A stretch of DNA of 64,000 bases from Planococcus sp. MER TA 32b (GTDB lineage: Bacteria; Bacillota; Bacilli; Bacillales_A; Planococcaceae), in NCBI GenBank assembly GCA_023715185.1, contig JAMCAN010000001.1, positions 620,001 to 684,000 on the forward strand, read 5' to 3'. How positions within the stretch are numbered: the first letter of the stretch is position 1; each line of letters starts with the position of its first letter. A program made the translations under genes and the position numbers. The notes below the pieces were generated by a model. It searched no databases. It saw only the letters and a program-made list of their open reading frames with translations, and had not been told where the DNA came from. This document shows, in pieces, positions 18,315 to 27,717 of the stretch.

Positions 18315-19154
18315 ATGGAATTGTCTCTTTCGATTGCCTCATTTCCCTTGGATTCCGAAACGATTCAGGATATGCAGGGATTATTGAAAATGGCTGAGAC
18401 GGATTACAGCAAGCCCCTGTTTGATTCCGGCTGGGGTGCAGCGGATATTTCCGGTTTTGCTGTGCTTGCCTATACAGATGAAAATGAATTGCTTGGTTTT
18501 GCCGTGGCTGTGGATATTATCGGTTTGGATTCATACGAATGGTCCGCGTTTGTGCATCCTGAATACAGAAGGATGACCATTGGGACGGCACTTGCCGAGG
18601 GGATTTCCTATGGACTGGAACAGCGCCAGGCTGTAGAGGGGCTTGCTGCTTTTATAGAAGAAGAAGGGGCAAAAGATTTTATAGCGAGCTTGGGCTATCA
18701 GCCGGGTTTCAAGGAAATTGAGCTGGAGGCAGAACTGTTGGCTGATTTCGATCTGCCGGAGGGAATATCTGTCATTCCCTATGATGGAGAATTAGAGAAG
18801 CTGGAAAAACTGATGATTGCCGCATTTGATGAAGAGGTTCTTCCTGTTGTCCACTATAATGTAGAAAGAACGGACAGAGAAGTATTCATCATGAAACGTG
18901 AAGCAGAGCTGGTGGCAAGCGCATCGCTTCTGGATGAAGATAATGGTTTGTGGATTACCGCATTTGCAGTTGATCCGTCTGAACAGGGAAAAGGCTATGG
19001 CAGGACCTTCTTATTATGGTGCCGGCATTACGCCTTATCGCAGGGGAAAAACAGGGTGGTCCTCGAAGTTGAAACTGACAACGATGCGCTGGCTGTCTAC
19101 CGGAAATCCGGTTTTATTCCTGTGCATATCATCGAATATTGGAAAAAAACATGA
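18315..19154 (+). CDS. Tandem GNAT-family N-acetyltransferase
   Basis: A protein of about 279 residues with two GNAT domains. The C-terminal one is intact (AFAVDPSEQGKGYGRTFLLW, the acetyl-CoA pyrophosphate loop), while the N-terminal one has a degenerate loop (VHPEYRRMTIGTALAEG). It would transfer an acetyl group from acetyl-CoA to an unknown amine. Start choice: the ATG at 18315 has GGTGGTG 4-5 bases upstream; the ATG at 18300 abuts AAAGGA and is less likely. It lies alone between the ABC exporter terminator and a convergent lipoprotein gene. Confidence 0.75.
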   Translation: MELSLSIASFPLDSETIQDMQGLLKMAETDYSKPLFDSGWGAADISGFAVLAYTDENELLGFAVAVDIIGLDSYEWSAFVHPEYRRMTIGTALAEGISYGLEQRQAVEGLAAFIEEEGAKDFIASLGYQPGFKEIELEAELLADFDLPEGISVIPYDGELEKLEKLMIAAFDEEVLPVVHYNVERTDREVFIMKREAELVASASLLDEDNGLWITAFAVDPSEQGKGYGRTFLLWCRHYALSQGKNRVVLEVETDNDALAVYRKSGFIPVHIIEYWKKT

Positions 19155-19178
19155 AAAAGCCACCCGTTTCCGGGCGGC
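19154..19178 (-). terminator. Intrinsic terminator of the lipoprotein gene
   Basis: On the minus strand GCCGCCCG-GAAA-CGGGTGGC forms an 8-bp stem with a stable GAAA tetraloop, followed by TTTTT. Confidence 0.82.
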
Positions 19179-19188
19179 CCATCCGTCA

Positions 19189-19695
19189 TCAGTTTCCTGA
19201 TGCCTGATAATCTTTTTCTGTTCCTCCGGGGTAAGTCACTTCAACATCGATGGATTCAAAATTCGATTCAATGCTGAATACTTCCGTAACCTTATTGATG
19301 ACTTCTTCTTCGGACATGTCTTCAGTCAGCTCAAGTTCAGCCAATAAAGGCTCTATTTTATCGAAGGCATCATTTCCTTCCAGTACTTCATTGGAGACTT
19401 TGTCTTCGTATTCAGCTTCCACACGATCTTTATCTTCTTCATAGGAAACGTCTAAAGCATCATCCTGGTCGGGATAATCGACATCGAGATCGAAATCTGT
19501 GAAGCCGAACACTTCACCGCCGACATTCCCTTCGGAAAGACCGCCTTCAGGATTAGCCTCTTCAACTCCGTCGGCTGTTTGGGAGGCTTCCTCTGTAACC
19601 GGTTCTGTCACTTGATCGTCGTTGCCGCAGGCGCCTAGTATGAGTGTGGATGAAAAAAGGAATCCTGCTGCAACCTTAAATTTCTTATTGATCAT
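19189..19695 (-). CDS. YusW-like lipoprotein
   Basis: A 168-residue lipoprotein: hydrophobic signal then lipobox LILGAC with the lipidated cysteine, an acidic linker rich in Glu and Thr, and a C-terminal domain FGFTDFDLDVDYPDQ...VEVTYPGG that matches the YusW-like family (PF14039). It is anchored to the outer face of the membrane; function is unknown. The ATG at 19695 is preferred because AAAGGG is 9 bases upstream; the upstream in-frame ATGs abut or lie within the ribosome site. Confidence 0.75.
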   Translation of the reverse strand: MINKKFKVAAGFLFSSTLILGACGNDDQVTEPVTEEASQTADGVEEANPEGGLSEGNVGGEVFGFTDFDLDVDYPDQDDALDVSYEEDKDRVEAEYEDKVSNEVLEGNDAFDKIEPLLAELELTEDMSEEEVINKVTEVFSIESNFESIDVEVTYPGGTEKDYQASGN

Positions 19696-19843
19696 TATAC
19701 TCATCCCTTTCAATTTCCATTTATGTCTATTCTATTCCCGAATTTCCAAGACATAAGCTTTTTTCAATAGAGATTGATTTTAAGCAGCGGAGTTATTGCA
19801 AAAGCCGAGAAGAGGAAAAGCAGAGCATAAAGGGGTTATATTT

Positions 19844-20698
19844 GTGGACAAATACAATAACGGCCAAAATATTGCGGCAGCTTCCGAAAAAAACATCAGG
19901 ACAGATTTTAAAGAGAGCATGACTTACGGTGATTATTTGCACCTGGACCAATTGTTGACGGCACAGGATGGAGTCAGCGGCCATCATGATGAAACATTGT
20001 TCATCATCATCCACCAGGTATCGGAACTTTGGATGAAATTGATATTGCATGAATTGCGCGCTGCCATCCGCAGTATTGACTCGGATGATCTTCAGCCGGC
20101 GTTCAAGCAAATGGCCCGCGTGTCGAAAATTCAATCCCAGATCATTAATGGGTGGGATGTGCTGGCAACGATGACACCGGCAGAGTATATGGAATTCCGT
20201 GATGACCTGGGCAATGCGAGCGGCTTCCAGTCGTACCAATATCGGATGATCGAGTTCGCACTGGGTTATAAGACGAAGCATGTGCTGAAAATATATGAGA
20301 AGGATCCCGCTCTGCTGAAAGAACTTACTGCGGCTTTTGAAGCTCCAGGTCTTTACGACGCGGCAATAAAGAAATTGGCGCGGAGTGGTTTTGCCATTGA
20401 TAAGGAAGTTTTGGAGCGCGACATCACAACCGTTTATGAGCCGCATGACAGTGTGAGGGAAGCATGGAAAGCAATTTATCGGGATGTGGATACACACTGG
20501 GAACTGTACCAATTGGCTGAAAAGCTTGTTGATATTGAAGACTGGCTGCAGCAATGGCGTTTCCGCCATATGAAGACGGTCGAACGCATCATCGGGTTCA
20601 GGCAGGGGACAGGCGGTTCTTCCGGTGTCCATTATCTGAAAAAGGTGCTAGACCAGTATTTCTTCCCTGAACTTTGGGATATCAGAACAGAAATTTAG
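19844..20698 (+). CDS. kynA: Tryptophan 2,3-dioxygenase
   Basis: A 284-residue heme dioxygenase, the usual length for bacterial TDO. Recognisable blocks are [20 protein letters not shown] (substrate pocket), the [12 protein letters not shown] segment with the heme-ligand His, and [13 protein letters not shown] near the C-terminus. It opens the indole ring of L-tryptophan to N-formylkynurenine. The GTG start at 19844 has AGGGG 8 bases upstream; the frame is open to 19796 but without a ribosome site. The kynB and kynU genes needed to complete the pathway are not nearby. Confidence 0.9.
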   Translation: MDKYNNGQNIAAASEKNIRTDFKESMTYGDYLHLDQLLTAQDGVSGHHDETLFIIIHQVSELWMKLILHELRAAIRSIDSDDLQPAFKQMARVSKIQSQIINGWDVLATMTPAEYMEFRDDLGNASGFQSYQYRMIEFALGYKTKHVLKIYEKDPALLKELTAAFEAPGLYDAAIKKLARSGFAIDKEVLERDITTVYEPHDSVREAWKAIYRDVDTHWELYQLAEKLVDIEDWLQQWRFRHMKTVERIIGFRQGTGGSSGVHYLKKVLDQYFFPELWDIRTEI

Positions 20699-20708
20699 GA
20701 GGGGCCAA

Positions 20709-21437
20709 ATGAGAATTTACGCGCATAGGGGATGTTCAGGTACATATCCTGAAAATACATTAGCAGCTTTCAAAGCGGCAGCAGAATTGCCGATCACTGG
20801 AGTGGAGATTGATGTCCATCTTACAAAAGACAGGGAAATAGTGGTTATCCATGATGAAAAAGTCAACCGGACAACGGACGGAAAAGGCTATATCAAGGAT
20901 ATGGACTTGAGTGAAGTGAGGAAGCTCGACGCCGGTTCCTGGTTTTCGGAAGAGTTTGCCGGCGAAAAAATACCTACACTTGATGAGGTGTTCGATGTAT
21001 TCGAGAAAACGAACCACCGTTTGAATATTGAATTGAAAACGGATGTATTCCCGTATGAAGGTCTGGTCGACAAGGTGCTTGAAGCCGCAGAAAAGCGCGG
21101 ATTCCTGCACCGTGTGCTGATTTCATCGTTTAACCATGAAGACATCCAGACGGTAAGCCGAAAAAAATCAGTTGAATCCGCGATTCTTACTTTAGATGTT
21201 TATGTTGATGTCTATGATTATGCACGGGTAGTGGGAACAGACCGTATCCACATGTCCTTGCCGGCTGCTTTTCGCCGTATGGCTACCGATGCCTTGCGCA
21301 AAGGCGCCATCGTTTACGTCTATACAGTCAATGAACTCGAGTACGCCCGGCAATTGCAGCAGATCGGCATACACGGCATCTTCACCGATTTCCCGGAAAA
21401 GATGCTGGCGGAACTGGAAAACCCTGTAAATCAGTAG
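20709..21437 (+). CDS. Glycerophosphodiester phosphodiesterase
   Basis: A 242-residue cytoplasmic GDPD of the UgpQ type (no signal peptide). It has HRGCSGTYPENT at residues 6-17, the metal ligands in GVEIDVHLTKD, and the IHD segment VVIHDEKVNRTTDGKG. It hydrolyses glycerophosphodiesters to glycerol-3-phosphate and an alcohol. It starts 10 bp after kynA with its own AGGAGGGG, so the two genes are co-transcribed although no shared pathway is obvious. Confidence 0.88.
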   Translation: MRIYAHRGCSGTYPENTLAAFKAAAELPITGVEIDVHLTKDREIVVIHDEKVNRTTDGKGYIKDMDLSEVRKLDAGSWFSEEFAGEKIPTLDEVFDVFEKTNHRLNIELKTDVFPYEGLVDKVLEAAEKRGFLHRVLISSFNHEDIQTVSRKKSVESAILTLDVYVDVYDYARVVGTDRIHMSLPAAFRRMATDALRKGAIVYVYTVNELEYARQLQQIGIHGIFTDFPEKMLAELENPVNQ

Positions 21438-21448
21438 AATACAAAAAG

Positions 21449-21477
21449 AGACGCCGGCATCCCGCCGGCGTCTTTTC
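21449..21477. terminator. Bidirectional intrinsic terminator
   Basis: AGACGCCGG pairs with CCGGCGTCT, with A-run and T-run on the two sides, between convergent genes. Confidence 0.87.
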
Positions 21478-21479
21478 TA

Positions 21480-22499
21480 TTACCACTTCGCATAATGCTC
21501 TTCAATGGAGCCAAGCAATTGGCTGATTTTTAATTTTTTGCCATCCTCGTAGCGTACATAGCCGTTATAATAGCCGAACAGCTGATGCACTTCGGATTTC
21601 ACCAGTTTCATGTCACTTTTTGAGACGCGCTCAAAAAAAGGAGTGAATTCCAATTTCACATCATCAGAAAATTTGGTGGCAATCCGCCAGGGGGCTTTAT
21701 AATCCTCGTTGTCATATTGAAATAATACATCTTCGTGAATCTTGTTCATCTTGCCGTTTACAAAAAATGCGTTTTCAGTCATTCCGGTGCCGTCCGTCCA
21801 TTTGCCGCCAAAATTCAATCCGATGGTTTTGCCAAGCGAGCGCTGGGAAGCCATCGCCCAATTCCACGAAGACTCTCTTGGCCAGACGCCTCTGCCAGTA
21901 TCCAGAACGGCGAAACTGTCAACCGGTTCGAAATTATATTGATGCGCACCAATTTTCACTGTTCCGGTTGCAGGAAGTGACAAGTGCTTGCCGGTGAACT
22001 GGAAAGTTTGCCGGTTCCAAGGAATCACCACGTTCAAAGACTCGTGATTATCAGGGTGGCTGATGTTCAGTTCGGCATTCAGTTTTTCACCATCAAAATC
22101 ATCGATGTGAACGGTGATATGGGTTGAATTCTGGCTGTACAGGAATTCGATCGCCATATCCGGATGGTCAAACTTACAGGTATCAAGAGAATCATCCGCG
22201 ATGACTCGTTTTCTGGAAAATGGCATGACAACTGTTTTTTCATAAAAACGCTGAGATTCGTAATTAAGGAAATAAACAAAGCAGACTGTCGCGTAATCCA
22301 AATGGCTGATGGTTGCGGAAAACATGATTTCTTCACCAAAAACGCACCAATAATTCCACTTTTTTTTACGCATGAAATTGCCTTTAAGGTTGCTGATGAT
22401 CAAGGGCTTCCGCGCAAACCCGATTGCTTCTGGGTTTAACTGGCCTTTTGCATCACAAAGTTCTACAGAATTGAAAATCTCTCGTTCAACGTGCTGCAT
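21480..22499 (-). CDS. DUF2804 domain-containing protein
   Basis: A 339-residue soluble protein matching DUF2804 by the block DTGRGVWPRESSWNWA followed by GLNFGGKWTDGTGMTENAFF. Proteins of this family resemble lipocalin-like hydroxyneurosporene-synthase folds; the function is unknown. The ATG at 22499 (MQHVEREIF) has GAGGTG 6 bases upstream, so I prefer it to the GTG at 22508. It lies downstream of the degV-like gene on the same strand with an 83-bp gap. Confidence 0.78.
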   Translation of the reverse strand: MQHVEREIFNSVELCDAKGQLNPEAIGFARKPLIISNLKGNFMRKKKWNYWCVFGEEIMFSATISHLDYATVCFVYFLNYESQRFYEKTVVMPFSRKRVIADDSLDTCKFDHPDMAIEFLYSQNSTHITVHIDDFDGEKLNAELNISHPDNHESLNVVIPWNRQTFQFTGKHLSLPATGTVKIGAHQYNFEPVDSFAVLDTGRGVWPRESSWNWAMASQRSLGKTIGLNFGGKWTDGTGMTENAFFVNGKMNKIHEDVLFQYDNEDYKAPWRIATKFSDDVKLEFTPFFERVSKSDMKLVKSEVHQLFGYYNGYVRYEDGKKLKISQLLGSIEEHYAKW

Positions 22500-22582
22500 A
22501 TATACCACCTCGCCGTCATTCTGCTTTCATTGTAGCAGAAGAAACAAGGGATATCTTCTATGACCTCTGTGAGGAGGCCCGA

Positions 22583-23437
22583 TTATTGGGGGCTTCTTCT
22601 CCACATTAACGCCAGAGTGCCTTCTCCGGCATGGACCGCCAGAGACGAACTTAAATCACCGATGACGATTTGAGCTTCGGGAATGACTTTCAACACTTCC
22701 CGCTTTAAACTTTCAGCTTCCTCATGTGTATTGCCGTGCATGATCTGGAATGTGTCCACGCCGAATTCCTTATTGTCCTCAACTGCGTGGTCGACCAGGT
22801 ATTTTACCGCTTTTTTATGGGACCGCACTTTATCAATCGGTTTCAATTCGCCTTCCGGGCTGATCTGGACGATTGGTTTAACTTGAAGCAGGCTTCCGAG
22901 ATAATACTGGGCTCCGCTCATGCGGCCGCCTTTATACAATTGAGTGAGATTGCCGATCAGGATATAATTGCGGAAATCAGCCGTTTCCTTTTCGAGTTTC
23001 TGTGCGATTTGTTCGGCAGCAATCCCTTCTTTCTCCAGTTCCATGCCGCGTTCCAGCAAACCCGACAGCCCGTACGAAAGCGCAAGTGAGTCGACAGCGT
23101 AAACTTTAAAATCCGACATATCCGCACCGGCAGTCGAAGAAGCGATCGTGCCGCTCAATTTCGCGGAAGCGTGGACGGCGATGGCGCATTCATATTCCTC
23201 TTTAAGCTTGTCATACAGCTCCGCAAATTTACCTGCGGACGGCTGGGAAGTCTTAGGGAATTCCGGAGCCGCTTTAATGCGTTCGTAAAGCTGGGCCTGC
23301 GTCAGATCCACTCCGTCAATAAATTCTTCAGAACCAAAATGTATATTCAACGGCACAATATAGACATCTGGATGCGCTTTCATTTCTTCGGTTACGTAGC
23401 CTGTAGTATCCATTACCCATGCAATCGGTTTTTTCAT
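22583..23437 (-). CDS. DegV family fatty-acid-binding protein
   Basis: A 284-residue DegV protein (EDD fold). Characteristic elements are the N-terminal MDTTGYVTEEM, the TSQPSAGKF loop, SAKLSGTIASS, and the C-terminal HAGEGTLAL. Family members bind a free fatty acid and act as FakB-type partners of the fatty-acid kinase FakA, presenting acyl groups for phosphorylation. The plsY-like gene encoded next in the same direction is consistent with acyl-phosphate metabolism. Chain-length preference cannot be read. Confidence 0.87.
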   Translation of the reverse strand: MKKPIAWVMDTTGYVTEEMKAHPDVYIVPLNIHFGSEEFIDGVDLTQAQLYERIKAAPEFPKTSQPSAGKFAELYDKLKEEYECAIAVHASAKLSGTIASSTAGADMSDFKVYAVDSLALSYGLSGLLERGMELEKEGIAAEQIAQKLEKETADFRNYILIGNLTQLYKGGRMSGAQYYLGSLLQVKPIVQISPEGELKPIDKVRSHKKAVKYLVDHAVEDNKEFGVDTFQIMHGNTHEEAESLKREVLKVIPEAQIVIGDLSSSLAVHAGEGTLALMWRRSPQ

Positions 23438-23546
23438 AACTCAACATCCCATCTTTTAATTTTTTGAATAATAAAACTATAACATGAATAGTTTTATGCG
23501 GATAGAGCAGCAGCGCACGAAAATGCCGATTGCCCGCAGCACCGCG

Positions 23547-24113
23547 TCAAGTCTTAACGAAACGTCTGGTATATGACTCTTCAATATCAAATCTGTGCTT
23601 ATAGACAATAATAATTATGGCCAATATCAGCGGCCAGACAACAGGGATGACCTGCAGAACCACAGCCAGCACAATAAAAGCGGTGAACGCGCTCAGCATA
23701 CATAAAGTAGCGCTTTTAAAGAAAGGATAGAAAGCGATGAACATGACGAACATGGCGAGAAAAAGTTCAGGCGTCAAAAAGAATGTAACCCCGATAAAAA
23801 CGGCGATGCCTTTTCCGCCGCGGCCGCGAAGCCAAAACGGGAACAGGTGGCCAAGCACCGCCAAAAGGCCGGAAACGGCAATCGCCCATAAAGGGAAGTT
23901 GAAGTGGAATCCCGCAAAAACCAGTAGAACCCCTTTTCCGGCGTCCCCTAAAAAAGTCAGCAGGAATGCCCGCTTTCCGATGACAGCCCCTGCGTTGCGC
24001 GCTCCCAGATTGCCGCTGCGCTCTTTTCTGAGGTCGACGCCTTTCCATTTGCCGACGAGCCAGGCAGTCATAAGGGTGCCAATCAGATAGGAAAATAAAA
24101 AATAAAGTAACAT
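23547..24113 (-). CDS. Acyl-phosphate:glycerol-3-phosphate acyltransferase (PlsY-like)
   Basis: A 188-residue, five-helix membrane protein of the PlsY family. The phosphate-binding motif RSGNLGARNAG and the RGRGGKGIAV loop are present. PlsY transfers an acyl group from acyl-phosphate to glycerol-3-phosphate, the first step of phospholipid synthesis. The start has ACGGAGG 7 bases upstream. Some spacing differs from canonical PlsY (GSGNxGxxN is SGNLGARNAG), so this may be a second paralog rather than the housekeeping enzyme. Confidence 0.82.
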   Translation of the reverse strand: MLLYFLFSYLIGTLMTAWLVGKWKGVDLRKERSGNLGARNAGAVIGKRAFLLTFLGDAGKGVLLVFAGFHFNFPLWAIAVSGLLAVLGHLFPFWLRGRGGKGIAVFIGVTFFLTPELFLAMFVMFIAFYPFFKSATLCMLSAFTAFIVLAVVLQVIPVVWPLILAIIIIVYKHRFDIEESYTRRFVKT

Positions 24114-24186
24114 TCAGTGGCCTCCGTTAAATTGATCTATTGTCTATAAGTAAAGCAGTTTTTCCACAGGAAGGAAACCGTACGAT

Positions 24187-24219
24187 AAAAAAACCTTCCT
24201 GCCATTGGAGGCGGGAAGG
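24187..24219 (-). terminator. Intrinsic terminator of the dipeptidase gene
   Basis: On the minus strand CCTTCCCGCC-TCCAAT-GGCAGGAAGG is followed by TTTTTTT. Confidence 0.85.
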
Positions 24220-24236
24220 CTGGAATTCAGCTTATT

Positions 24237-25613
24237 TTATTTCAATGCAGAAGCTTCAAACAGGTAATCGCAGATGACGCGCAGCCCTTTATCGAAGTTC
24301 TCAAGATGGAAGTGCTCGTTCGGGGCGTGGAAGTTCTCGGAAGCAAGACCGAATCCCATCAGGACGACAGGGCGCTCCAGGATTTCATCGAAGGCTGCGA
24401 CAATCGGGATCGAGCCGCCCATGCGCGTGAATGCTGTGGGCACAGCGTATACTTTTTCATATGAACGGCCTGCTGCCTGGATCGCCGGGTGATCGAATGG
24501 TGTCAGGAACGGTTTGCCTTTATCGAACTCTGATATTTCGACAGAAACACCAGCCGGTTTATGTGACTCGACGTGCGCTTTCAATTTGGCGACAATGTCA
24601 TCCGGGTCCTGGTTGGGAACCAGCCGGCAAGTGATTTTGCTGCTCGCTTCGGCGGGAAGGACAGTTTTGATGCCTTCTCCGGAGAAGCCGCCTGTGATGC
24701 CGTTGACTTCAAGTGTCGGACGGATCCATGTGCGTTCAACAAATGAATAACCCGCTTCACCGAAATCTTCTGTGATGCCCAGTTCTTTCTTTTCATTTTC
24801 CAGATCGAACTCGAGTGAAGCGAATTCAGCGCGTTCCTCATCCGAAACCGGCAGAACGTCATCATAGAATCCTTCCACTTGGATGACGCCTTCTTTGTCC
24901 CGGAAACTTTCCAGGATTTCAACGATGGCGTGCAGCGGATTTTGCACAGCGCCGCCGTATAGACCGGAATGCAGATCGCCTTTTGGTCCCTTTACATCAA
25001 TCTGGATTCCTGCCAGGCCGCGAAGGCCATAGCAGACTGCCGGGCGCCCGGGCCCTTGCATGCCTGTATCGGAAATGACGATCAAGTCGGCTTCAAGTGC
25101 TTCTTTATTTTTTTCTACATAAGCGGGGAGGCTCGGACTGCCGATTTCCTCTTCGCCTTCAATGATGAATTTCATGTTGACCGGAAGTTCGCCATTCATT
25201 TGCAATAAAGCTTCAGCCGCTTTGATGTGCATGAAGGTCTGGCCTTTATCATCGCTTGCGCCGCGCGCATATAATTTATTGTCGCGTACCTGCGGCTCAA
25301 AAGGCGGTGATTCCCACAAGTGAAGAGGGTCGACCGGCTGGACGTCATAATGGCCATAGACCAGAACTGTCGGTTTGCCTTCCGCATGGAGCCAGTCAGC
25401 ATACACCAGCGGATGACCACCCGTTTCGTCGATTTTGACATTCTCAAGCCCCGCTTTTTCAAAAGAGCTGACCAGCCATTCTGCCGCTGCCAGCATATCT
25501 TTCTTATGCTCTGACAGAGAACTGACGGATGGGATACGGAGGAAAGATTCCAATTCTTCCAAATGATCTCCCCGGTGCTGCTGGAAATAACGTTCGATTT
25601 GCTGTGCATCCAT
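24237..25613 (-). CDS. M20 family dipeptidase / metallopeptidase
   Basis: A 458-residue cytosolic zinc exopeptidase. The metal ligands are visible in YGHYDVQPVD (His and Asp), RGASDDKGQ (bridging Asp), EGEEEIGSPSL (catalytic Glu pair) and, near the C-terminus, ENFHAPNEHF. The lid domain with DLHSGLYGG sits between. It likely cleaves dipeptides or N-acyl amino acids. The start at 25613 (MDAQQIERYF) has AAAAGAGG upstream; the frame stays open to 25766 through a promoter region and that extension is not supported. Confidence 0.86.
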   Translation of the reverse strand: MDAQQIERYFQQHRGDHLEELESFLRIPSVSSLSEHKKDMLAAAEWLVSSFEKAGLENVKIDETGGHPLVYADWLHAEGKPTVLVYGHYDVQPVDPLHLWESPPFEPQVRDNKLYARGASDDKGQTFMHIKAAEALLQMNGELPVNMKFIIEGEEEIGSPSLPAYVEKNKEALEADLIVISDTGMQGPGRPAVCYGLRGLAGIQIDVKGPKGDLHSGLYGGAVQNPLHAIVEILESFRDKEGVIQVEGFYDDVLPVSDEERAEFASLEFDLENEKKELGITEDFGEAGYSFVERTWIRPTLEVNGITGGFSGEGIKTVLPAEASSKITCRLVPNQDPDDIVAKLKAHVESHKPAGVSVEISEFDKGKPFLTPFDHPAIQAAGRSYEKVYAVPTAFTRMGGSIPIVAAFDEILERPVVLMGFGLASENFHAPNEHFHLENFDKGLRVICDYLFEASALK

Positions 25614-25681
25614 TCTGAAAAACCTCTTTTCGCTAAGTATTCTTACAATGAAAAAAGTATACCATAAGGAAGTTATACTTT

Positions 25682-25711
25682 TCGACAGATGGAAAATCGC
25701 TATGATATAAT
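25682..25711 (+). promoter_or_regulatory. Sigma-A-type promoter for the CNNM/CorC-like gene
   Basis: TCGACA at 25682 and TATAAT at 25706 are separated by 18 bp, about 58 bp before the TTG start. Confidence 0.55.
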
Positions 25712-25768
25712 TATAGGCACGGAAATAGCTCGAAAAATTTTGTGTTTTAGACACTGGAGGAAACAATT

Positions 25769-27010
25769 TTGTTTATAGCGTTAATATTATTTTTAATGAT
25801 GTCGTTCTTCTTATCAGGAAGCGAAACGGCATTGACTGCGGTTAACAGGATGAAGGTCCATCTTCGCGCTGAGCAGGGGGATGTAAAAGCACAGAACCTG
25901 CAAAAATTGATCGCGAAGCCGGACCGGATGATCACTACTATATTAATCGGAAATAATATCGCCAATATCATGCTGCCTACCCTCGTCACCATGATTGCAA
26001 TCGACAGAGGGTGGGAAGTCGGACTTGCCACGGCGGTTTTGACTTTAATTTTAATCATTTTCGGTGAAGTCCTGCCGAAAACCATCGCAGCCACTTTTGC
26101 TGACAAGGTCGCTTATGTAGTGGCCCCGGTAATCCGTGTGCTTGTCTTTTTATTCAAGCCGCTTACGTGGCTGCTCGCGCAATTCACCAATATCTTCATC
26201 CGCATCATCTCTAAAGGCAGCGTCAAGGAAGCGACGATGACTAAGGAAGAATTGCGGACAATGGTGGACATTGCGTCGACTGAAGGGACTTTTGAAGAAG
26301 ACGAATCTGAACGAATCAAGGGAGTCCTTGATTTTCCCCATAAAGACGTTTCTGACGTCATGTCCACGCACCGGACGGATATCGTCGGAATCGCCATAGA
26401 CTCAACCTACGAAGAAGTCCGTGATTTAATCCTGGATTCTTCCTACACCCGCTATCCGGTTTATGAAGAAAGCATGGATAACGTGGTCGGCCTGTTCTAT
26501 TCGAAAAAATTGATCGAATGGTCAATGAACCCTAACCTGACCCTGCAGGAATTGATGGATGATAATCCGCTGTTCGTTGTGCAGTCAGTCAGCGTTGAAA
26601 AAGTATTTAAAATGATGATGGCCAAGAAAAAACACATGGCCGTTATTTTGGATGAATACGGCGGTACGCTGGGGATCGTTACACATGAAGACATCATTGA
26701 AGAAATGATCGGACAGGACATCGAGGACGAGACGGACGAGGAAGATGATGAACTCGTATTCGAAATGACTGAGAATACATTATCATGCCATGGCCGGCTT
26801 GAAATAGAAGATGTGAATGAAATGTTCTCAGTGGAAGTGCCGAACGACCACGACACCATTGCCGGATTTGTCATGCAGCAGCTTGGCCATGTACCGGATG
26901 AGGGCGAACAGTTCACCTATGAAAATCTTCATGTTGAAGTGAACGAGATGGACCGCAACCGCATCGTGCGTTTGACGATCACTAAAAAAGAAGAAGAAGT
27001 ATTTGCTTAA
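25769..27010 (+). CDS. CNNM/CorC-type hemolysin-family membrane protein (DUF21-CBS-CorC_HlyC)
   Basis: A 413-residue protein: N-terminal DUF21 membrane domain (about 1-140) with the conserved SGSETALTAVNR and GEVLPKTIA blocks, two CBS domains (about 195-320, including DEYGGTLGIVTHEDIIEE), and a C-terminal CorC/HlyC domain. Related proteins move or regulate magnesium, cobalt or sodium; direct haemolysis is not implied. The TTG start has GGAGG 8 bases upstream. A clear promoter and terminator make it monocistronic. Confidence 0.87.
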   Translation: MFIALILFLMMSFFLSGSETALTAVNRMKVHLRAEQGDVKAQNLQKLIAKPDRMITTILIGNNIANIMLPTLVTMIAIDRGWEVGLATAVLTLILIIFGEVLPKTIAATFADKVAYVVAPVIRVLVFLFKPLTWLLAQFTNIFIRIISKGSVKEATMTKEELRTMVDIASTEGTFEEDESERIKGVLDFPHKDVSDVMSTHRTDIVGIAIDSTYEEVRDLILDSSYTRYPVYEESMDNVVGLFYSKKLIEWSMNPNLTLQELMDDNPLFVVQSVSVEKVFKMMMAKKKHMAVILDEYGGTLGIVTHEDIIEEMIGQDIEDETDEEDDELVFEMTENTLSCHGRLEIEDVNEMFSVEVPNDHDTIAGFVMQQLGHVPDEGEQFTYENLHVEVNEMDRNRIVRLTITKKEEEVFA

Positions 27011-27034
27011 AACCTGCCTGTTGGCGGGTTTTTT
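27011..27034 (+). terminator. Intrinsic terminator
   Basis: AACCTGCC-TGTT-GGCGGGTT followed by TTTT directly after the CNNM/CorC-like gene. Confidence 0.82.
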
Positions 27035-27139
27035 GTTTGCTTACATTATTGTAAGCCAAATGAAAGCGGAAGCGATAGAGTGAAAGGTTCTTTTCCGGCA
27101 CAATAAGGTCAACAAGAAAAACGGACGGAGGAACCAAAC

Positions 27140-27676
27140 ATGGAAAGTTTATATACAGAATACAACCGCTACATTTATCATTTATGCTTGAAACTTACTC
27201 GCAATAAGGTGGAAGCGGAAGACCTTATGCAGGAAGTTTGGCTTAAAGTGGTTCGATATGAAGCTTCGATCAAGGACGTGGATCATGTCAAAGCCTGGTT
27301 GACGACAATCTGTATGAATACTTTCCGTGACCGCTACCGCAAAAATGTGCGCCGCAGCAAACATGTCCAGCAGCAGCCGGAAGGTCTCGATATTTCATTG
27401 CTTGACCTGATTCCATCGGATAACGCAGGAGCACCTGAACTATTGGAACAGCAGGATGTTTCCGTATTGCTTCAGGACAAAATCTCGCAGCTGGATTCGA
27501 TTTACCGGACGACGATTGTTTATTTCTATGTGCATCAATTATCTTTGATCGAGATTGCGGATGCGATGAAAGTGTCGATCGGCACAGTCAAATCACGTCT
27601 TTTCCGAGGCAAGCAGAGACTTAAGGATTTATTGCTTGAAGACGTCCAGACGCGCGAGTATGTATTGCCGGCTTAA
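27140..27676 (+). CDS. ECF-type RNA polymerase sigma factor
   Basis: A 178-residue group IV sigma factor. Region 2 (about 5-75) includes DLMQEVWLKVVR and KAWLTTICMNTFRDRYRK; region 4 (about 115-165) has LSLIEIADAMKVSIGTVKSRLFRGKQRLKD as the -35-binding helix-turn-helix. No anti-sigma gene follows: a terminator comes 42 bp after the stop. GGAGG is 8 bases before the ATG. The regulon and inducing signal are unknown. Confidence 0.9.
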   Translation: MESLYTEYNRYIYHLCLKLTRNKVEAEDLMQEVWLKVVRYEASIKDVDHVKAWLTTICMNTFRDRYRKNVRRSKHVQQQPEGLDISLLDLIPSDNAGAPELLEQQDVSVLLQDKISQLDSIYRTTIVYFYVHQLSLIEIADAMKVSIGTVKSRLFRGKQRLKDLLLEDVQTREYVLPA

Positions 27677-27717
27677 TCAGTGAAAATTATTGCTTCTTCT
27701 ATATTAGAGAAAGTTTG

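Noticed and set aside
24237-25766. Dipeptidase start at 25766
   Set aside because: The upstream 51 codons overlap the promoter of the divergent CNNM/CorC-like gene; MDAQQ at 25613 has its own ribosome site.
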